The notes: generated by a model not told the origin, from the letters alone. Positions 1 to 7,068 are shown, counted from the first letter of the stretch. The stretch: DNA of 7,771 bases from Gemmatimonas phototrophica (GCA_945870175.1 CAMBRJ010000119.1:1-7771), one strand, 5' to 3'. Translations and numbers: made by a program.

Positions 1-1035
1 CACGTGCTGCAGGGTGGCACCGGACAGGCTCCCGGACGTCAGGCGATGCTCAAGGCGGGCGTTCCCGCCACAGCGTCGGCCCTCACCATCAACAAGGTGT
101 GCGGCTCTGGCCTCAAGGCCGTCATGCTCGCCGCGCAGGCCATCAAGGCCGGTGATGCGCAGGTCATCGTGGCCGGCGGCCAGGAAAGCATGAGCAACGC
201 GCCGCACTACGTGTTCGGCATGCGTGGCGGTGTGAAGCTGGGCGACCAGACGATGGTCGACGGCATGATCAAGGACGGCCTGTGGTGCCCGACCTGCAAT
301 GTTCACATGGGTGTGCATGCCGAGTACACGGCCACCAAGGCCGGCGTCACGCGCGAGCAGCAGGACGCCTTTGCCGCCGGTTCGCACGCCAAGGCCATCG
401 CCGCGCAGCAGGCGGGCAAGTTCACGGCTGAAATCGTGCCGGTCGAGATCCCAGGCCGGAAGGGACCGACCATCATCTCGGTCGACGAAAGCCCGCGCGC
501 CGACACCACCGAAACGTCGCTGGCCGGCTTGCGCCCGGCGTTCCCGAGCAAGGGTGACAACAGCAACCTCACCGTCACGGCCGGCAATGCGTCCTCGCTG
601 AATGATGGGGCGGCCGCCGTGGTCGTGACGTCGGAAGCGTACGCGCGCGAGCATGGTCTCACGATCCTGGCCCGCATCACCGCCTATGCCACGGGCGCCG
701 GCGAGCCGCAGGATCTGTTCTTCGCGCCGATCACGGCCGTGAAGAATCTGATGGCGAAGGCGGGCACCACCATCGCCGATTACGACCTCATCGAAGCTAA
801 CGAAGCGTTCGCCTCGCAGGCGCTCGCCGATGGACTCGGTCTCTCGTGGGATGATGCCCGCGTGAACGTGAACGGCGGCGCGATCGCGCTCGGCCATCCG
901 ATCGGCGCCAGCGGTACGCGCGTGCTCGTCACGCTGCTGCATGCGTTGGCCGATCGTGGCAAGAAGACCGGCATCGCCACGCTCTGTCTGGGCGGCGGCG
1001 ACGCGGTCGCGTTGTCGGTCGAGCGCGTCGACTGA
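1..1035 (+). CDS. Acetyl-CoA C-acetyltransferase (thiolase), 5'-truncated by the window edge
   Basis: Thiolase-fold enzyme that condenses two acetyl-CoA to acetoacetyl-CoA, or cleaves 3-ketoacyl-CoA in the reverse direction; expected in the cytoplasm. The reading frame is already open at base 1. The GTG at position 4 is an internal valine, because the text matches the family interior just before the nucleophile; about 50 N-terminal residues are missing, which would give the usual ~390 aa. Visible catalytic elements are the nucleophilic Cys in NKVCGSG (codon 100-102), the NEAFA motif (about 800-815), the His of GHPIGASG (codon 895-897) and the second Cys of CLGGG (codon 985-987). The C-terminal motif reads CLGGGDAVAL rather than the commoner CIGGGxGxAL. 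A CPTC motif (Cys codons 286-288 and 295-297) lies just before the conserved HMG. The short-chain biosynthetic/degradative thiolase class is secure, but exact chain-length preference cannot be read. Followed after 10 nt by the protease gene. Confidence 0.93.
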   Translation, partial: HVLQGGTGQAPGRQAMLKAGVPATASALTINKVCGSGLKAVMLAAQAIKAGDAQVIVAGGQESMSNAPHYVFGMRGGVKLGDQTMVDGMIKDGLWCPTCNVHMGVHAEYTATKAGVTREQQDAFAAGSHAKAIAAQQAGKFTAEIVPVEIPGRKGPTIISVDESPRADTTETSLAGLRPAFPSKGDNSNLTVTAGNASSLNDGAAAVVVTSEAYAREHGLTILARITAYATGAGEPQDLFFAPITAVKNLMAKAGTTIADYDLIEANEAFASQALADGLGLSWDDARVNVNGGAIALGHPIGASGTRVLVTLLHALADRGKKTGIATLCLGGGDAVALSVERVD

Positions 1036-1045
1036 TCGTCATTTC

Positions 1046-1912
1046 GTGAATACAGCCCTGCGGGTTCCCTGGCGGCTCCTGAGCTTCGGCGTCGCCTGGA
1101 TTCTCGTGCAGGGGATCGCCGAGTCGGTACTCGGGCCGGTGTTTGGTCTGCTGTCACGCCGTGTCGGCGAAATCGTGCCGATGTATCCGTTCACGATGCT
1201 GATCGGCGTGGCGGCGGCATGCTCGGCGGCGTTGCGTTTGGCCGACGACGTGCCGTGGTCGGTGATGGCGCTCGGGGAAGGGGCGTGGCAGGGGAAGCGG
1301 GTGGCACGCGGTGCGCTGTTGGGCACCGCGGCGATTCTTGGCACGGCGGCCGTCTTGTGGGCGGTCGGCGCCCTGCGGATGGAAGCGACACCTACGGCGA
1401 GCATCGATGGCGCCATGTTCGTGCAGGACAGCTGGGGGGGGACGGCGCTGCGGCTGCTGGTGTTGCTGGGGCCGGCCGCGCTGTGGGAGGAACTGGTGTT
1501 TCGTGGCTACCTGTACGCCGTGGCCGAAGAGGCCGCAGGTCGCTGGGTGGCCCGGTTGAGTTCGAGTGTGGCGTTCGGGGCGGTGCACGTGATGAATCCC
1601 GGCGCGAACGTGCGCACTACCTTGGTGGTCATGCTGGCCGGTCTGTGTCTCTGCCTCGTGCGGGAGCGCACCGGGAGTCTTCCGGCCGCGTGGACGGCAC
1701 ATCTCGCCTGGAACTGGGTGATGGCCGCCGTGTTGCACGTGCCCGTGAGCGGTTTGCCCTTCGCGACACCGGGCTACCGGGCGGCGCTGAGCGGGTCGGA
1801 TTGGATTTCCGGTGGAGCATGGGGCCCCGAAGGCGGGCTCGTGGCGATGCTGGTGTTGGGTGGATCGTTGGCCGTCGGACTTCGCCGCCGCAGTGCACTA
1901 ACACAGACCTAA
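1046..1912 (+). CDS. CPBP family intramembrane metalloprotease
   Basis: Predicted polytopic membrane protein of the CPBP (CAAX protease and bacteriocin-processing, Abi) family, 288 aa from the chosen GTG. All three family motifs are in order: EExxxR as EELVFR (Glu148, Glu149, Arg153), FxxxH as FGAVH (Phe177, His181), and HxxxN as HLAWN (His219, Asn223). These are the predicted metal-binding and catalytic residues. Hydrophobic segments lie at roughly 11-36, 45-63, 86-107, 131-147, 190-206, 219-232 and 267-283. The GTG at 1046 is chosen because it lies 10 nt after the thiolase stop and directly precedes the first hydrophobic segment; no clear Shine-Dalgarno is visible, so the start is uncertain. 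The frame stays open upstream to an ATG at 941, but that part overlaps the thiolase and is arginine-rich shadow. Substrate unknown. A run of eight G (1434-1441) interrupts the gene upstream of the active-site motifs. Its position between acyl-CoA enzymes is not explained by its function. Confidence 0.87.
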   Translation: MNTALRVPWRLLSFGVAWILVQGIAESVLGPVFGLLSRRVGEIVPMYPFTMLIGVAAACSAALRLADDVPWSVMALGEGAWQGKRVARGALLGTAAILGTAAVLWAVGALRMEATPTASIDGAMFVQDSWGGTALRLLVLLGPAALWEELVFRGYLYAVAEEAAGRWVARLSSSVAFGAVHVMNPGANVRTTLVVMLAGLCLCLVRERTGSLPAAWTAHLAWNWVMAAVLHVPVSGLPFATPGYRAALSGSDWISGGAWGPEGGLVAMLVLGGSLAVGLRRRSALTQT

Positions 1913-1917
1913 CTTTT

Positions 1918-1922
1918 CGGAG
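1918..1922 (+). promoter_or_regulatory. Ribosome binding site for the 3-hydroxyacyl-CoA dehydrogenase gene
   Basis: CGGAG lies 10 nt before the ATG at 1933. It supports starting at this ATG rather than at any of the upstream starts in the same open frame, which extends back to 1219 through the protease gene. Confidence 0.6.
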
Positions 1923-1932
1923 TCGCATCGAT

Positions 1933-2811
1933 ATGCAGGACGGGACGCAGAGCGGGACGCAGGCAGTATTGGATCGCGCCGCCGTGGTGGGCGCGGGGCA
2001 GATGGGCAACGGCATCGCGCATGTGTTCGCGACCAGCGGGCATGCCGTCACGTTGATCGACGTCAACGCTGATGCGCTGGCGAAGGGTCGGGACACGATC
2101 GCCCGAAATCTCGATCGGCAGGTGAAGAAGGGCGCGATCGAGGCGAGTGCAGCCGACGCCGCGCTCGCACGCATCGCGACCTCCACCTCGCTCGATGCCG
2201 TCGCTGATGCCGCGATCATCGTGGAAGCGGCCACCGAACGCACCGATCTCAAGTTCCGCATCTTCGAGGATCTCGATCGCCTGGCCCCGGCCGGCGCGAT
2301 TCTCGCCAGCAACACGAGCTCCATCTCCATTACCGAAATCGCCGCGCGCACCAAGCGCCCCGAGCAGGTCATCGGGATGCACTTCATGAACCCGGTGCCC
2401 GTGATGCAGCTGGTGGAGGTCATTCGTGGCCTGGCCACCAGCGACGCCACCACCGAGACGGTCATGCGCGTCGCCAAGGGGCTCGGCAAGACGCCGGTGG
2501 AAGTGAACGATTTTCCGGGTTTTGTGGCGAATCGCATCCTGATGCCGATGATCAATGAAGCCATCTACTGCGTGATGGAAGGCGTCGGAACGCCCGAAGC
2601 CATCGATACGGTGATGAAGCTCGGTATGAATCATCCCATGGGACCGCTCACGCTCGCCGACTTCATCGGCCTCGATACCTGCCTCGCGATTCTGGACGTG
2701 CTGCACAACGGCCTCGGCGATCCGAAGTACCGTCCGTGCCCGCTACTCCGGAAGTACGTCGCCGCCGGCTGGTACGGACGCAAGTCCGGCCGTGGCTTCT
2801 ACCAGTACTGA
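1933..2811 (+). CDS. 3-hydroxybutyryl-CoA dehydrogenase
   Basis: NAD(P)-dependent dehydrogenase interconverting 3-hydroxybutyryl-CoA (or a similar short 3-hydroxyacyl-CoA) and the 3-keto form; cytoplasmic. The 292-aa protein is close to the usual ~280-290 aa, with a short extra N-terminal stretch rich in Gln, Gly and Thr before the Rossmann domain. The dinucleotide motif GAGQMG is at residues 20-25. It is followed by the SNTSS segment, the catalytic His150 in GMHFMNPVPVMQLVEV, and the domain-junction signature NDFPGFVANRILMPMINEA. The helical C-terminal domain ends with the family's GRKSGRGFYQY. Hydroxyacyl specificity is inferred from the stand-alone two-domain form, since there is no fused enoyl-CoA hydratase domain. 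It is separated from the protease by 20 nt and from the acyl-CoA dehydrogenase by 6 nt, which suggests translation in one operon. It likely works with the upstream thiolase. Confidence 0.94.
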   Translation: MQDGTQSGTQAVLDRAAVVGAGQMGNGIAHVFATSGHAVTLIDVNADALAKGRDTIARNLDRQVKKGAIEASAADAALARIATSTSLDAVADAAIIVEAATERTDLKFRIFEDLDRLAPAGAILASNTSSISITEIAARTKRPEQVIGMHFMNPVPVMQLVEVIRGLATSDATTETVMRVAKGLGKTPVEVNDFPGFVANRILMPMINEAIYCVMEGVGTPEAIDTVMKLGMNHPMGPLTLADFIGLDTCLAILDVLHNGLGDPKYRPCPLLRKYVAAGWYGRKSGRGFYQY

Positions 2812-2817
2812 TCCGTC

Positions 2818-4002
2818 ATGTCGCTCATTCAGCTCAACGACACCCAGCAGGAAATCCAGGCGATGGCGCGCGCGTACGCCCAGCGTGAGCTCGTGCCCCT
2901 CGCCGGTGAGCGCGATCAGGCATCGCGCTTCGACCGCGTGATGGTCACGCAAATGGCCGACCTGGGCTTTTTCGGTATGCTCACGCCGGAACGCTTCGAT
3001 GGACTCGATCTCGACGCGCAGAGCTATCTGCTCGCGCTCGAGGAGATCGCCGTCGGCGACGCCTCGGCGGCGGTACTGCTCAGCGTACACAACTCGCTGC
3101 CCACGCAGATGATTCTGAACTTCGGCACCGAGGCGCAGCAGCAGCGCTTCCTGCCGCCGATGGCGCGTGGTGAATGGCTTGGCGCCTTCGCGTTATCGGA
3201 GCCGGAGGCCGGTTCCGATGCCGCCGCCCTGCGCTGTCAGGCCGTGCGCGATGGCGATGACTGGCTCTTGAGTGGCACGAAGGCGTGGGTGTCGCACGGC
3301 AACGAAGCGGGCGTGATCCTCTGCATGGCGCGCACCGACGCGCCCCACGACCGCAAGGGCAGCAAGGGCATCTCGACGTTCATCCTCACGCCCGACTTGC
3401 CTGGCTTCCATCTGGCCAAGAAGGAAAACAAGATGGGGCTGCGCGCGTCGCCCACACTCCAGATCAATCTCGACAATTGCCGCGTGCCGGGTGACCGGCT
3501 GCTCGGTGAAGAAGGGCAGGGCTTCGTGTATGCCATGGGGTCGCTCGATCACGGGCGTCTCGGCATCGCGGCGCAAGCTATCGGCATCGCGCGCGCGGCA
3601 CTCGAAGCCGCCGTGCGCTACGCCGGCGAGCGCAAACAGTTCAACAAGCCGATTGCCGAGTTCCAGGCAATCCAGTTCAAGCTCGCCGATATGGCGACGC
3701 GCATCACCGCCGCCCGCACGCTGTTGCATGCGGCCGCAGCGGCCAAGCAGCGCGGTGAGAAGATCACGCGCTTCAGCAGCATGGCGAAGCTCTTTGCGAC
3801 TGAGACCGCCATGTGGGTCACGACACAAGCCGTGCAGGTGTTCGGCGGCTACGGTTACGTGACCGACTATCCCGTCGAACGCTTCTTCCGAGATGCGAAA
3901 GTGACTGAAATCTACGAAGGCACGTCGGAGATTCAGCGCATCGTGATCGCCCGCGAGACACTGGCCGCGGCGGCCGCGAACGACGGATCCCTTCCCGACT
4001 GA
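2818..4002 (+). CDS. Short-chain acyl-CoA dehydrogenase (butyryl-CoA dehydrogenase type)
   Basis: FAD-dependent enzyme that introduces the alpha-beta double bond into a short or branched acyl-CoA and passes electrons to electron-transfer flavoprotein. The 394-aa length fits the family. Landmarks are the signature LSEPEAGSDA (around residues 127-135), the FGGYGY segment (342-347) and the catalytic base Glu367 in YEGTSEIQ, the location typical of short-chain, butyryl-CoA-type members rather than isovaleryl- or long-chain types. From memory it aligns along its full length with clostridial-type butyryl-CoA dehydrogenases. The ATG lies only 6 nt after the preceding stop with no obvious Shine-Dalgarno, suggesting translational coupling. 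A role on isobutyryl- or 2-methylbutyryl-CoA is possible given the leucine dehydrogenase next door; substrate cannot be decided from sequence alone. No etfAB genes are visible here. Confidence 0.93.
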   Translation: MSLIQLNDTQQEIQAMARAYAQRELVPLAGERDQASRFDRVMVTQMADLGFFGMLTPERFDGLDLDAQSYLLALEEIAVGDASAAVLLSVHNSLPTQMILNFGTEAQQQRFLPPMARGEWLGAFALSEPEAGSDAAALRCQAVRDGDDWLLSGTKAWVSHGNEAGVILCMARTDAPHDRKGSKGISTFILTPDLPGFHLAKKENKMGLRASPTLQINLDNCRVPGDRLLGEEGQGFVYAMGSLDHGRLGIAAQAIGIARAALEAAVRYAGERKQFNKPIAEFQAIQFKLADMATRITAARTLLHAAAAAKQRGEKITRFSSMAKLFATETAMWVTTQAVQVFGGYGYVTDYPVERFFRDAKVTEIYEGTSEIQRIVIARETLAAAAANDGSLPD

Positions 4003-4019
4003 TCTTCCGGTTCCCACCT

Positions 4020-5096
4020 ATGCATTACTTCGAAAAAATTGCCGAGATGGGCCATGAGCAGGTGGTGTTCTGCCATGACAAAGCGTCCGGGTATCGCGGT
4101 ATCATCGCGATCCACGACACCACGCTCGGGCCCGCGCTTGGCGGCTGCCGCTTCTGGAATTACGCCACCGAAGACGCGGCGATCGTCGACGCGCTGCGGC
4201 TCTCGCGTGGCATGACCTATAAGAATGCCGTGGCCGGTCTCAATCTCGGTGGCGGCAAGTCGGTCATCATCGGCGACAACAAGACGACCAACCGCGAGAT
4301 GCTGTTCCGCGCGCACGGCCGCTTCGTGGATTCGCTCGGCGGCCGGTACGTCACGGCGGAAGACGTCGGTACGACGGTCGAGGACATGGACTTTGTGCAC
4401 ATGGAAACGACGCATGTGACAGGTATCGGTTCCAAGTCGGGCGACCCGTCGAGCGTGACGGCGCATGGTGTGTTCCGCGCGATTCAGGCGTCGGCGTGCC
4501 AGCAGTGGGGCAGCGACAGTCTCGAGGGGCGCACGATCGCGATCCAGGGGCTAGGGCATGTGGGCTACTACCTTGCCAAGGAACTGCATTTGGCCGGCGC
4601 GAAGCTGATCGTCACCGACATCGATGCGGGCCGTATCAAGCGGGTCGTCGACGAGATGGGTGCCACGGCGGTGGCGCTCGACGAGATCTATCGCGCGAAG
4701 GCCGACGTCTTTACGCCGTGCGCGCTGGGCGGCATCCTCAACGATGATACGATCCCGCAGCTCAACGTCGAGATCGTGGCCGGCGCGGCCAACAATCAAC
4801 TGCTGGAAGACCGTCATGGCGACGCGCTCGAAGCGCGCGGCATTCTGTACGCGCCCGACTACGTCGCCAACGCCGGCGGGGTGATCAACGTGTACAGTGA
4901 GCTCACGGGCTGGAGCCGGGAGCGGTCGTTGCGCAAGGCCGACGAGATCTACCAGACCGTGCTCAGTGTCTTTCGTCTGGCCAAGGAGACGGGCATTCCC
5001 ACGTACAAGGCTGCCGATCGCGTGGCCGAGCAGCGCATTCAGGCGGTTCGCGGTATGATCAAGACGTGGCCGCAGTATCCCAACAAGGAATCCTGA
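4020..5096 (+). CDS. ldh: Leucine (branched-chain amino acid) dehydrogenase
   Basis: NAD-dependent oxidative deaminase converting Leu, Val and Ile to their 2-keto acids plus ammonium; Glu/Leu/Phe/Val dehydrogenase superfamily. At 358 aa it has the usual length, and its N-terminal half matches Bacillus-type leucine dehydrogenase closely. Lys68 in MTYKNA, Lys80 in NLGGGK and Asp115 in AEDVGTT sit at the same numbers as the substrate-binding and catalytic residues of the Bacillus enzymes. The NAD motif GLGHVG is at 177-182, with Asp200 in VTDID ending the second strand as expected for NAD rather than NADP. Leu40, Gly41, Met65, Ala113, Val288 and Val291 match the aliphatic side-chain pocket as I remember it, favouring Leu/Val over Phe. 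A loop around residue 140 is about three residues shorter than in the Bacillus enzyme. No good Shine-Dalgarno is visible before the ATG, 17 nt after the previous stop. Neighbouring acyl-CoA enzymes suggest amino acid catabolism. The symbol ldh is used for this family and should not be read as lactate dehydrogenase. Confidence 0.93.
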   Translation: MHYFEKIAEMGHEQVVFCHDKASGYRGIIAIHDTTLGPALGGCRFWNYATEDAAIVDALRLSRGMTYKNAVAGLNLGGGKSVIIGDNKTTNREMLFRAHGRFVDSLGGRYVTAEDVGTTVEDMDFVHMETTHVTGIGSKSGDPSSVTAHGVFRAIQASACQQWGSDSLEGRTIAIQGLGHVGYYLAKELHLAGAKLIVTDIDAGRIKRVVDEMGATAVALDEIYRAKADVFTPCALGGILNDDTIPQLNVEIVAGAANNQLLEDRHGDALEARGILYAPDYVANAGGVINVYSELTGWSRERSLRKADEIYQTVLSVFRLAKETGIPTYKAADRVAEQRIQAVRGMIKTWPQYPNKES

Positions 5097-5105
5097 GCAG
5101 TTAAC

Positions 5106-5109
5106 GGAG
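5106..5109 (+). promoter_or_regulatory. Ribosome binding site of rpiB
   Basis: GGAG ends 10 nt before the ATG at 5120, inside the 23-nt gap after leucine dehydrogenase. The gap leaves no room for an independent terminator, so read-through from upstream is likely. Confidence 0.6.
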
Positions 5110-5119
5110 TCATCTGACC

Positions 5120-5608
5120 ATGGTGGATGTGGCAAAGCCGGGGGAGCGTATCCCCATCGCGTCCGATCACGCGGGCTTCGAGCTGAAGGAGCGTCTGCGC
5201 GTGGCCCTCGCTGAGATGGGCTACGAGGTGGAAGACATCGGGACGCATAGCACGGCCAGCACCGACTATCCCGACTATGCTCATCCGCTGGCGCAGGAAG
5301 TGTCCGATGGCCAAGCCGCCCGCGGCGTGCTCCTGTGCGGCACCGGACTCGGGATGTCCTATGTGGCGAACCGCTATCCGGGAGTGCGCGCCGCCGTGGC
5401 GTGGAACCCCGAGGTGGCCGCGCTCGCTCGTAAACACAACGACGCGAACGTGCTGGTGTTGCCGGCGCGCTTCGTGTCGGACGAAGATGCCCTCGCCATT
5501 CTGCAGGCCTGGCTGACGACCCCGTTCGAAGGCGGCCGTCATCAGGGCCGCGTGGCGAAGATTGAACGGGACGATAGTGAGGCCGACTTCTCGGGGAGCA
5601 CGACATGA
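5120..5608 (+). CDS. rpiB: Ribose-5-phosphate isomerase B
   Basis: Interconverts ribose 5-phosphate and ribulose 5-phosphate in the pentose phosphate pathway; RpiB/LacA/LacB fold, cytoplasmic. The 162-aa protein is slightly longer than the usual ~145-150 aa because of a short N-terminal lead and an acidic, Ser/Thr-rich C-terminal tail. Visible motifs are SDHAGFELK (Asp16, His17), the catalytic Cys73 in LLCGTGLGMS, the conserved HNDANVL and the phosphate-binding arginines in FEGGRHQGR, spaced four apart as in E. coli RpiB. The family's common GAR after the HNDANVL strand reads PAR here. The stop overlaps the glyA start as ATGA (5605-5608), so the two are almost certainly translated together; rpiB-glyA adjacency is known in several bacterial phyla. 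Confidence in RpiB over the galactose-6-phosphate isomerase subunits comes from the single-gene context and motif set. Confidence 0.94.
   Translation: MVDVAKPGERIPIASDHAGFELKERLRVALAEMGYEVEDIGTHSTASTDYPDYAHPLAQEVSDGQAARGVLLCGTGLGMSYVANRYPGVRAAVAWNPEVAALARKHNDANVLVLPARFVSDEDALAILQAWLTTPFEGGRHQGRVAKIERDDSEADFSGSTT
5593..5598 (+). promoter_or_regulatory. Strong ribosome binding site of glyA inside the rpiB end
   Basis: GGGGAG with a 6-nt spacer to the ATG at 5605 is the strongest Shine-Dalgarno in the window. It lies in the last codons of rpiB, fixes the glyA start and creates the ATGA stop-start overlap. Confidence 0.75.
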
Positions 5609-6903
5609 GTGGTGGAGCCAGCGTGAACTGGTCGCAGTGGGATCGCTTGCCGCCGGGGGATGCCCTGTCGCAGGCGGATCCGGTTATCGCGCAGTTGATC
5701 GACGAAGAAACGCAGCGGCAGAGCGATGGGCTCGAGCTCATCGCCAGCGAGAATTTCGTATCGCCGGCGGTCATGGAAGCGGTCGGCTCGACGCTCACCA
5801 ACAAGTACGCGGAAGGGTTGCCGGGCAAGCGCTACTACGGTGGCTGCGACGTCGTGGACAAGATCGAGCAGCTGGCGATCGACCGACTCAAGCAGCTATT
5901 CGGGGCCGATCACGCCAACGTGCAGCCGCACAGCGGTGCGTCGGCCAATGCCGCGGTGTTCCTCGCCTTTCTCAAGCCGGGCGACACGTTCCTCGGCATG
6001 GATCTCTCGCAGGGCGGACACCTCACGCACGGCTCGCCGGTCAACTTCTCGGGGTTGCTGTACAAGGCGGTGTCGTACGGCGTCACGGAAGACGGCATCA
6101 TCGATTACGAGCAGATGCGGGCGCAGGCGCGCGCGCACAAGCCGAAGATGATCATCGCTGGCTACAGCGCGTACTCGCGCACCATCGACTGGCAGGCGTT
6201 CGCCGATGTGGCGAAGGAAGTGGGCGCCATCTTCATGGTCGACATGGCGCACTTCGCCGGGCTCGCCGCCACGGGCGTGTATCCGTCGCCGGTGCCGTTC
6301 GCCGATGTGGTCACCAGCACGACGCACAAGACGCTGCGCGGTCCGCGCGGCGGCATCATTCTGTGCAAGGCCGAACATGCCAAGGCGATCGACAAGGCGA
6401 TGTTCCCCGGCATGCAGGGTGGTCCGCTGGAGCATGTGATCGCCGGCAAAGCGGTCGCGTTCCACGAAGCGTTGCAGCCGTCGTTCACGGTGTACTGCCG
6501 TCAGGTCGTGGACAATGCGCAGGTGCTGGCCACGGCGCTCATGGAGCGCGGCTATCACATTGTGTCCGGCGGTACCGATAATCACCTCATGCTGGTCGAT
6601 CTGCGCAGCAAGGGATTGACCGGCAAAGTGGCCGAGAAGGTGCTCGATGAAGCAGGAATCACGGTGAACAAGAATACCGTGCCCAAGGAGACGCAGTCGC
6701 CGTTCGTCACCAGCGGCATCCGTATTGGTACGCCGGCGGTGACCACGCGTGGCATGGGCGCGGACGCGATGCGCGAGATCGCCGCGCTGATCGATCGTGT
6801 GCTGTCGGCACCGGACGATCGCGACACGATCGCGGCAGTGAAGGGCGAGGTGAAGGCGCTGGCCGACGCGTATCCGCTGTACCGGGCGGTCGCGCCGGTG
6901 TAA
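5605..6903 (+). CDS. glyA: Serine hydroxymethyltransferase
   Basis: PLP enzyme that converts serine plus tetrahydrofolate to glycine plus 5,10-methylene-tetrahydrofolate, the main one-carbon source; cytoplasmic, normally a dimer or tetramer. The 432-aa protein is a little longer than the usual ~415-420 aa owing to an N-terminal extension of about 15 residues. Family landmarks in order: ELIASENFVSPAVMEA, NKYAEGLPGKRYYGG, the substrate-site stretch PHSGASANAAV, VDMAHFAGL, the PLP Schiff-base Lys242 in TTHKTLRGPRGG, FPGMQGGP and TSGIRIGTPAVTTRGM. No key residue appears missing. It is translationally coupled to rpiB and followed by a 173-nt non-coding gap with a probable terminator. Neither a glycine riboswitch nor another leader is visible, which agrees with transcription from upstream. 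Confidence 0.97.
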   Translation: MSGGASVNWSQWDRLPPGDALSQADPVIAQLIDEETQRQSDGLELIASENFVSPAVMEAVGSTLTNKYAEGLPGKRYYGGCDVVDKIEQLAIDRLKQLFGADHANVQPHSGASANAAVFLAFLKPGDTFLGMDLSQGGHLTHGSPVNFSGLLYKAVSYGVTEDGIIDYEQMRAQARAHKPKMIIAGYSAYSRTIDWQAFADVAKEVGAIFMVDMAHFAGLAATGVYPSPVPFADVVTSTTHKTLRGPRGGIILCKAEHAKAIDKAMFPGMQGGPLEHVIAGKAVAFHEALQPSFTVYCRQVVDNAQVLATALMERGYHIVSGGTDNHLMLVDLRSKGLTGKVAEKVLDEAGITVNKNTVPKETQSPFVTSGIRIGTPAVTTRGMGADAMREIAALIDRVLSAPDDRDTIAAVKGEVKALADAYPLYRAVAPV

Positions 6904-6946
6904 GGAGAGGCGCGTCGCCGTTCGCAAGGAGTTGTCAGGTGGTGCC

Positions 6947-6978
6947 CGGGCCTCCAGTATTGGTGCACTGGAGGCCCG
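6947..6978 (+). terminator. Perfect 12-bp hairpin downstream of glyA, probable transcription terminator
   Basis: CGGGCCTCCAGT (6947-6958) and its exact reverse complement ACTGGAGGCCCG (6967-6978) flank an 8-nt loop. It starts 44 nt after the glyA stop and is followed by GCCTTT with only three T, so the U-tract is weak, as in many high-GC terminators. It sits in the only long gap of the window (6904-7076), between two same-strand genes. It could instead be a 3'-end stabilising structure or a protein-binding site. I see no other clear element in this gap apart from a short CGGCCGGCCG palindrome (6987-6996) and the ribosome binding site of the next gene. Confidence 0.65.
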
Positions 6979-7063
6979 CTGCCTTTCGGCCGGCCGCGTC
7001 GCGCGTTGATGGCACCGCGCGCCGGCTCGGCGTCCAGGGCGCCCGTACGAGACAGACACGATC

Positions 7064-7068
7064 AGGAG
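7064..7068 (+). promoter_or_regulatory. Ribosome binding site deciding a GTG start
   Basis: AGGAG lies 8 nt before the GTG at 7077, an ideal spacing. The alternative ATG at 7107 has no comparable site, so the GTG is preferred. Confidence 0.7.

Noticed and set aside
1219..1932. Long upstream extension of the 3-hydroxybutyryl-CoA dehydrogenase frame (530 aa in total)
   Set aside because: The extension overlaps the protease gene, is Arg/Gly-rich shadow and has no family resemblance. The ATG at 1933 has a ribosome binding site and starts just before the Rossmann domain.
1629..2564. 311-aa minus-strand open frame across the protease and dehydrogenase genes
   Set aside because: It covers two sense genes with intact motifs and shows no domain of its own.
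4551..5828. 425-aa open frame on the minus strand
   Set aside because: It lies antisense across leucine dehydrogenase, rpiB and glyA, which have clear family motifs. Its Arg/Pro/Ser-rich composition is typical of antisense shadow in high-GC DNA.
6932..6963. Possible promoter (TTGTCA ... TATTGG) before the small conserved gene
   Set aside because: The spacing of 20 nt is poor, the -10 match is weak and it overlaps the hairpin, so it cannot be supported from sequence alone.
5896..7059. 387-aa open frame on the minus strand opposite glyA
   Set aside because: The His/Arg-rich product with no recognisable motif is opposite a fully supported glyA; it is a high-GC shadow.
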